From assembly GCA_902780915.1 (NCBI GenBank), contig CACZHK010000036.1:1-64000 (forward strand): a DNA stretch of 64,000 nt, written 5' to 3'. The notes under the pieces were generated by a model. That model was given only the letters and a program-made list of their open reading frames with translations, ran no database searches and was not told where the DNA came from. A program made the position numbers and the translations under genes. Source of the DNA: Pseudoselenomonas ruminantium. Its GTDB lineage: Bacteria > Bacillota > Negativicutes > Selenomonadales > Selenomonadaceae. Below, in pieces: positions 59,624 to 64,000 of the stretch (position 1 is its first letter; each line of letters starts with the position of its first letter).

Positions 59624-60490
59624 ATGGAAGCAATGAAATTAACCTGCCATCTTTGCCATCACGCCTGTCAGCTGGGTGAGGGAGAGACTGGCTTCTGCAA
59701 GGCCAGGGGCAACCGGGGAGGGAGGCTCACGAGCCTTTCCTATGGGCTGCTGACTTCTGTGGCCCTTGACCCCATAGAGAAAAAGCCCCTGTACCACTTC
59801 CATCCCGGCAGCAGGATACTTTCCGTGGGCAGCTTTGGCTGCAATCTGGCCTGTCCCTTCTGCCAAAATTACAGCATCTCGCAAGCGGGAGAGGGGGAGT
59901 TTTGCTTTGAGGAACAGGAAGCAGGTCTGAGAGCTTACCATCTGCCCCCGGAGGAACTGGTGGCCCTGGCCCTGGACACCGGGAAGAAGCACGGCAATAT
60001 AGGTGTGGCCTTCACTTATAATGAGCCGCTGATGAATTATGAATATCTGCGGGAGAGTGCAGCACTGCTGAAAGAAGCGGGCCTGAAGACAGTGCTGGTA
60101 AGCAATGGGGAGCTATCCCCGGAGCCCTTCAGGAAACTCTTACCCTTGCTGGATGCTGCAAATATAGACTTGAAGGGGTTCACCCCTGAATTTTATCAAT
60201 GGGTGGGGGGAGATTTCGAGGAAGTAAAGGCCAATATCCGTGCCGCCCATGAGGCAGGCTGCCATGTGGAAATCACCACCCTGGTGATACCGGGACGCAA
60301 TGACGGCGAAGCAGAAATGGCTCAAGAAGCCCAATGGCTGGCCGGCCTCTCCCCGGAAATTCCCCTGCATCTGTCCAGATATTTCCCCAGGTACAAGCTG
60401 AATGTGCCCTCAACACCTATAAAGACACTGGAAAGGCTGCGGGAGATTGCCGGAGAGTTCTTGAGATATGTGTATTTGGGAAATGTGTGA
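59624..60490 (+). CDS. amrS: AmmeMemoRadiSam radical SAM protein AmrS
   Basis: A protein of 288 residues; ATG at 59,624. The cluster motif GCNLACPFCQNYS (C-x3-C-x2-C) is near residue 70; N-terminal CHLCHHACQLGEGETGFC carries four more Cys, as in this PflA-like subfamily. GVAFTYNEPLMNYE and HLSRYFPRY fit. It belongs with the MEMO-AMMECR1 fusion at 29,022. The system's reaction is not known to me. Confidence 0.9.
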   Translation: MEAMKLTCHLCHHACQLGEGETGFCKARGNRGGRLTSLSYGLLTSVALDPIEKKPLYHFHPGSRILSVGSFGCNLACPFCQNYSISQAGEGEFCFEEQEAGLRAYHLPPEELVALALDTGKKHGNIGVAFTYNEPLMNYEYLRESAALLKEAGLKTVLVSNGELSPEPFRKLLPLLDAANIDLKGFTPEFYQWVGGDFEEVKANIRAAHEAGCHVEITTLVIPGRNDGEAEMAQEAQWLAGLSPEIPLHLSRYFPRYKLNVPSTPIKTLERLREIAGEFLRYVYLGNV

Positions 60491-60497
60491 GGATGTC

Positions 60498-60524
60498 AAA
60501 AAAGGAGTTGCTTTCGCAACTCCT
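60498..60524 (-). terminator. Terminator of minus-strand tRNA-Gly
   Basis: AGGAGTTGC/GCAACTCCT around four bases; on the minus strand a run of T follows. Confidence 0.8.
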
Positions 60525-60535
60525 ATAAACTCATA

Positions 60536-60609
60536 TGGAGCGGGCAATGGGAATCGAACCCACCTCTAAAGCTTGGGAAGCTTTCATTCTACCGATGAAC
60601 TATGCCCGC
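60536..60609 (-). tRNA. tRNA-Gly(CCC)
   Basis: Minus-strand 74-base cloverleaf, acceptor GCGGGCA/TGCCCGC, anticodon loop TTCCCAA, encoded CCA. Confidence 0.94.
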
Positions 60610-60676
60610 AATTCAATTGACTTGATAATTCTACCATAGGCAGGATAAAAATGCAAGCTGTCCTTTGAGAAAGTTC

Positions 60677-60855
60677 TTGCTGACCGATGATTTTTTGCGC
60701 TATAATTGAAGAAAGGAAATGCCTGTGCTAGCAGGGAGCCTGTCTTCCTGGGCGTTTCTCAGAGGGGGTACAGGCGAAGGCGACCGTCCCGCAGGGCGTG
60801 GCGGCGCAGGCAGCCTGTGCCGGGGCATGGTATAAGCAGAGAAAGGATGATGCTT
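60677..60855 (+). promoter_or_regulatory. Promoter and structured leader of flagellin gene
   Basis: TTGCTG (60,677) and TATAAT (60,701) have 18-bp spacing. The following 140 bases are GC-rich with repeated GCCTGTGC and possible pairing of GCCTGT with ACAGGC; no frame with a ribosome binding site was seen. It could regulate flagellin mRNA. Confidence 0.45.
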
Positions 60856-61662
60856 ATGACTATTGGAGGTGTTAATAACCTCAGCACCCTGAACAGCACC
60901 CAGAAGGCCATGCAGAACAGCATGATGAAAATCGCCACGGGGAGCAAATTCCCCGGTGCGGCCAATGGGCCAGCTGAGTATGGTATACTGCAGCGCATGT
61001 ATTCCAATGCAGGAGCAATCGGCCAGTCCAACGCCAATACACAGACGGCCAGTTCCATGCTGAAGACCGCCAGCGGGGCTACGGAGAATATCGTGAATTC
61101 CCTGTCCAGCCTCCGCGAGAAGCTGATCCAGGCGGGCAACGGCACCAATGGGGCATCGGATCTGGCGACCCTGCAGAAGTCTGTGGATGAGACTATTGCT
61201 ACCATTGACCAGTCGGCAGCCAATGCCACTTACAATGGCAAGCCTCTCCTGGATGGCAGCCAGACCGTTACCGTGGCCGGAGCAGACGGCTATGAGAATG
61301 TGGCGCTGGGGAACATGAGTTCCCAGGGCCTGGGCCTGACGGATGGCAGGGGCAATACTACATTCGACTTGAAGGAGTCCGGCGGCATTGCTGCGGCTCT
61401 GGAGAAGGTGGATGCAGCTCTGGACAGTGCCCTCACCCAGTCCGCCAGCCTTGGTGCAGCTGAGCAGGGCATGGAGTACCAGTCCGCCAACTACACCACT
61501 CAGGAGACCAGCCTGTACGATTCCGCCTCCACCATGGGGGATACGGACATTGCTGCTGAGGTGACAAAACTTCGGAGCGCCGAGGTGCAGAACCAGTTGG
61601 CTCTCCATGCTATGAACCTGCAGAATCACAATCGTGCCAGTGTGCTCTCTCTCTTAGGTTAA
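60856..61662 (+). CDS. Flagellin-like protein
   Basis: A protein of 268 residues; the ATG at 60,856 is chosen since AAAGGA is eight bases upstream. The N-terminal helical region (NLSTLNSTQKAMQNSMMKIATG) and the C-terminal MGDTDIAAEVTKLRSAEVQNQ plus LALHAMNLQNHNRASVLSLLG match the flagellin D0/D1 coils; the variable middle is very short. It may be a minor filament or hook-associated subunit. No other flagellar gene is adjacent. Confidence 0.82.
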   Translation: MTIGGVNNLSTLNSTQKAMQNSMMKIATGSKFPGAANGPAEYGILQRMYSNAGAIGQSNANTQTASSMLKTASGATENIVNSLSSLREKLIQAGNGTNGASDLATLQKSVDETIATIDQSAANATYNGKPLLDGSQTVTVAGADGYENVALGNMSSQGLGLTDGRGNTTFDLKESGGIAAALEKVDAALDSALTQSASLGAAEQGMEYQSANYTTQETSLYDSASTMGDTDIAAEVTKLRSAEVQNQLALHAMNLQNHNRASVLSLLG

Positions 61663-61674
61663 GGGAAACTTTTG

Positions 61675-61698
61675 CCCCCGCAGCTGCGGGGGTTTTTT
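61675..61698 (+). terminator. Terminator of flagellin gene
   Basis: CCCCCGCAGCTGCGGGGG palindrome followed by TTTTTT. Confidence 0.88.
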
Positions 61699-61774
61699 CT
61701 ATTGAAGGATTTCCCTCAATAAAGTACAATATAGACAATAGAAATCAAACAGATTGACATAAAGGGGAAGCATA

Positions 61775-62431
61775 ATGAAGCATGTGGTAGTGGATTTGGA
61801 AATGAATCCCGTGGACAGGGAGTATAAGGAAATCAGGAAAAGGCTCAGCGGCGAGATCATCGAGATCGGGGCTGTGCGGCTGGATGAGAATTACCAGCAA
61901 GAGGATAAGTTCCGCTGCTATGTCTTGCCGGAGTACGGTGCCATCAGGAAGCATATCACAGAGCTTACGGGCATCACGCAGGAGATGGTGGCCGGCAGTG
62001 CCCATTTCGGTGAGGCTTTCCAGTCCTTCGTGGACTGGATTGGGGAAGGGGAGACGAAAATCTACTCCTGGAGCATGTCTGACATCAGGCAGCTTCGCAA
62101 GGAATGCCGTCTGAAGCTGGAGGATTTTGATACCAACTGGCTGGACAGCCGTTGGGTAGATCTCCAGAAGGCCTTTGATGACCGCATCGGCCTGCACAAC
62201 AGCCTGGCGCTGAAGCACGCACTGGGTGCGATGGACAAGGACTTCCAGGGCACGGCCCACACGGCTCTTGATGATGCCATCAACACCAGCGCCATCCTGG
62301 CCCTCATGCAGGATGATGAGGAATTCCAGCGGGTCATGAAGCCTGTCATGGATGTGCTGCGCCCCAAGGCCGAGCTGGAAACTTCCATCGCTGACCTGTG
62401 CCCGGAGCTGGCAAACTTTCAGGTGGAATGA
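61775..62431 (+). CDS. DEDD-family 3'-5' exonuclease
   Basis: A protein of 218 residues. Metal-binding motifs: VVVDLEMNP (Asp-x-Glu, residues 7-9), a middle Asp in YSWSMSDIRQL, and HTALDDAINT (His and Asp, near 168). This is the RNase T/DnaQ-like exonuclease fold as found in inhibitor-of-killing-like and other stand-alone proteins. The substrate, RNA or DNA, is not known. AAGGGGAAG precedes the ATG. Confidence 0.85.
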   Translation: MKHVVVDLEMNPVDREYKEIRKRLSGEIIEIGAVRLDENYQQEDKFRCYVLPEYGAIRKHITELTGITQEMVAGSAHFGEAFQSFVDWIGEGETKIYSWSMSDIRQLRKECRLKLEDFDTNWLDSRWVDLQKAFDDRIGLHNSLALKHALGAMDKDFQGTAHTALDDAINTSAILALMQDDEEFQRVMKPVMDVLRPKAELETSIADLCPELANFQVE

Positions 62432-62494
62432 GCATGGATGTACATCGTACGAAGACTTTTTGAAATAAAATCTAAATAATTCTTGTTAAATATG

Positions 62495-62543
62495 AAAGCC
62501 TGTGTTAAGATAAATTTACTTTATCAGCAGGCTTTTATTTATT
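62495..62543 (+). terminator. Stem-loop before pheA
   Basis: AAAGCCTG (62,495) pairs with CAGGCTTT (62,528), with GATAAA/TTTATC inside, followed by TATTTATTT. It may end the exonuclease transcript or attenuate pheA. Confidence 0.55.
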
Positions 62544-62561
62544 TGGAGGAGGTGGGACAGC

Positions 62562-63428
62562 TTGGCTAAAATGGGTGTCTTGGGCCCCCAGGGAACCCAC
62601 AGCGAGGCAGCGGGTTTCTATCTTTCAGGCCGCACGGAGGGCATAGAGCTGGTGATGGAGCCGGATATTTACGAATGTCTCCAGGCGGTGGAAGAGGGCA
62701 AGGTGGATATGGCTTTGGTGCCTGTGGAGAATTCCCTCGAGGGCGTGGTGAGCATCACCCTGGACACGCTGGCAGGCAGCAGCTCGCTGACGGTGGTGCA
62801 GGAGCTTATCTGGCCGGTGCATAACCAGCTCATGGCCAAGTGCAAGCCGGAGGAGGTCAGCCGCATCTATTCCCACCCCCAGCCCATTTCCCAGTGCCGC
62901 AATTTCCTGCGGCAGCATTATCCTCAGGCAGAAATCATCAAGACTGCCAGCACGGCCAGGGCAGCAGAACTGGTGGCGGAGGAGCCGGCTTTCCTGGGCT
63001 GGGCTGCCATCTGCCCTGTGCGGGCAGGGCAGCTTTATGGCCTCGTGCCTTTGGCCAGGGAGATTCAGGACAATATGGCCAACTGCACCCGCTTCTTCCT
63101 GGTGGAAAGGCAGGGGGCGGAAAAGGCAGAACTTCCGGCTGCGGGGAATTTAGGGCAGAAACTCTTGGTCATCTGCCAGATAGACGGTGCAAAGTCCGGT
63201 GCCCTCTATGAGGTGCTGGGAGAATTTGCCCGGCGGGGGGTCAATATGACCCGCATCGAGTCCCGTCCTGCCCGCACGGTGCTGGGGGCGTACATCTTCT
63301 TCTTTGACCTGGAAGTGGATACCTGCGCTGCGGAAGCCCTGCATGAAGCTGTGGGCGAGGTGGAGAAAAAGAGCATCTGGCTGAAAAAACTGGGGCCTTT
63401 CCCGGTGCTTTCGGCAGAAGATAAGTGA
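62562..63428 (+). CDS. pheA: Prephenate dehydratase
   Basis: A protein of 288 residues, TTG start with GGAGGAGGTG upstream. The catalytic domain (GVLGPQGTHSEAA; VPVENSLEGVV; the active-site NCTRFFLV) is followed by an ACT domain with GALYEVLGEFARRGVNMTRIESRP, the Phe-binding ESRP motif. It converts prephenate to phenylpyruvate and is likely inhibited by phenylalanine. The DAHP synthase gene follows 28 bases later. Confidence 0.95.
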   Translation: MAKMGVLGPQGTHSEAAGFYLSGRTEGIELVMEPDIYECLQAVEEGKVDMALVPVENSLEGVVSITLDTLAGSSSLTVVQELIWPVHNQLMAKCKPEEVSRIYSHPQPISQCRNFLRQHYPQAEIIKTASTARAAELVAEEPAFLGWAAICPVRAGQLYGLVPLAREIQDNMANCTRFFLVERQGAEKAELPAAGNLGQKLLVICQIDGAKSGALYEVLGEFARRGVNMTRIESRPARTVLGAYIFFFDLEVDTCAAEALHEAVGEVEKKSIWLKKLGPFPVLSAEDK

Positions 63429-63456
63429 TCGAGGAATGAGTTGAGGGGGAAAATAC

Positions 63457-64000
63457 ATGGTCATCATCATGAATCCGGAGGCATCTGCCGAAAATATCAA
63501 GGGGGTCATCGAGGCTATCGAGTCCGTGGGGCTGGAGGCCAAGGTCATGGAGGGAGCGCAGCAGAAGATCGTAGGCGTCATCGGCAATAAGGCCCGGCTG
63601 GCCTCTGTGCCTGTGGATGCACTGCCCGGTGTGGAAACCAGCGTGTCCATTTCCAAGAGCTACAAGCTGGCCAGCCGTGAATTCCACCCCCAGTCCAGCA
63701 CCGTGCGGGTGGGGGATATAGAAATCGGTGGCGAGGTGCCAGTGGTCATGGCCGGCCCCTGCGCCGTGGAGTCCAAAGAGCAGCTTTTCGAGGCGGCGGA
63801 AATCGTGAAAAAGGGCGGCGCCCAGTTCCTGCGGGGAGGCGCCTACAAGCCCCGTACTTCTCCCTATTCCTTTCAAGGGCTGGAGGAAAAGGGACTGGAG
63901 TACCTGGCCGAGGCCCGTGAGCGCACGGGGCTGAAGGTGGTCACCGAGGTCACGGTGGTGGAAGCCGTGGAGAGGGTGGCTCATTATGCCGATGTGCTGC
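63457..64000 (+). CDS. aroF: DAHP synthase (partial at window end)
   Basis: The frame starts at the ATG at 63,457 after GAGGGGG and runs off the window. An N-terminal ferredoxin-like (FBL) domain ([17 protein letters not shown], about residues 1-70) precedes the catalytic barrel start with [15 protein letters not shown] and [11 protein letters not shown]. This is the Thermotoga/Bacillus-type DAHP synthase that starts the shikimate pathway and is regulated by Tyr or Phe via the FBL domain. It forms an aromatic amino acid operon with pheA. Confidence 0.92.
   Translation, partial: MVIIMNPEASAENIKGVIEAIESVGLEAKVMEGAQQKIVGVIGNKARLASVPVDALPGVETSVSISKSYKLASREFHPQSSTVRVGDIEIGGEVPVVMAGPCAVESKEQLFEAAEIVKKGGAQFLRGGAYKPRTSPYSFQGLEEKGLEYLAEARERTGLKVVTEVTVVEAVERVAHYADVL

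Overview
The window looks like a chromosomal segment of a Selenomonas-type bacterium (Negativicutes, the Gram-negative-walled Firmicutes). I infer this from moderately GC-rich housekeeping genes with strong AGGAGG ribosome binding sites, a glmS ribozyme, Firmicutes-type tRNA clusters, flagellin and chemoreceptor genes, an ftsEX/EnvC-like division operon and succinyl-CoA ligase genes. No rRNA is present, so genus is an inference.

Region 1 (about 1-19,300) is accessory DNA, more AT-rich than the rest and ending in a Tn916-type excisionase/integrase pair. Its left part (75-5998) carries Sel1-repeat proteins, a repeated promoter block driving two different small membrane proteins, and a HAD-like protein. 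Its middle (6087-11,481) is a run of mobile-element genes: DUF932, a zinc-ribbon protein, an M20-like hydrolase, a Cas4/RecB-like nuclease and a Cys-containing protein. On the minus strand lie a relaxase-like gene and a ribbon-helix-helix partner (11,547-12,333), a striking inverted-repeat region and a 600-residue protein of unknown function. A replication-type ATPase (15,273-17,281), broken by a frameshift in a G7 tract, xis and int close the element. It looks like an integrative mobilizable or conjugative element; its left end is not visible.

Region 2 (19,400-34,350) is core genome: LMW phosphatase and M48 protease; ftsE-ftsX-murein hydrolase activator-S41 protease; a tRNA cluster (three identical Gly, CAU, Arg, and a tRNA-Tyr lacking its anticodon); ribozyme-controlled glmS; a MEMO-AMMECR1 fusion; galM; a probable type I toxin-antitoxin locus; sucC-sucD.

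Region 3 (34,350-41,560) is a 7-kb island bracketed by two near-identical 59-bp terminator repeats. It encodes a tight five-gene operon: DUF4145-like/pseudokinase, active Ser/Thr kinase, a 52-residue linker protein, an SF1 helicase of 1040 residues, and a winged-helix protein of unknown function. This is the best candidate here for an undescribed, probably defensive, system.

Region 4 (41,560-64,000) is core metabolism and RNA genes: an ArsR-trxA-thioredoxin-reductase-like redox operon, malic enzyme, rsmG, acyl-CoA ligase with a FapR-like box, brnQ with a structured leader, a NusG-II protein, an LCP protein, purB-purA behind an attenuator, aspartase, a chemoreceptor, a BASS transporter, AmrS radical SAM enzyme, tRNAs, flagellin, a DEDD exonuclease, pheA, and the start of a DAHP synthase gene cut by the window edge. 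Malate/aspartate/fumarate/succinate enzymes (malic enzyme, aspA, sucCD) fit a fermentative C4-dicarboxylate metabolism.
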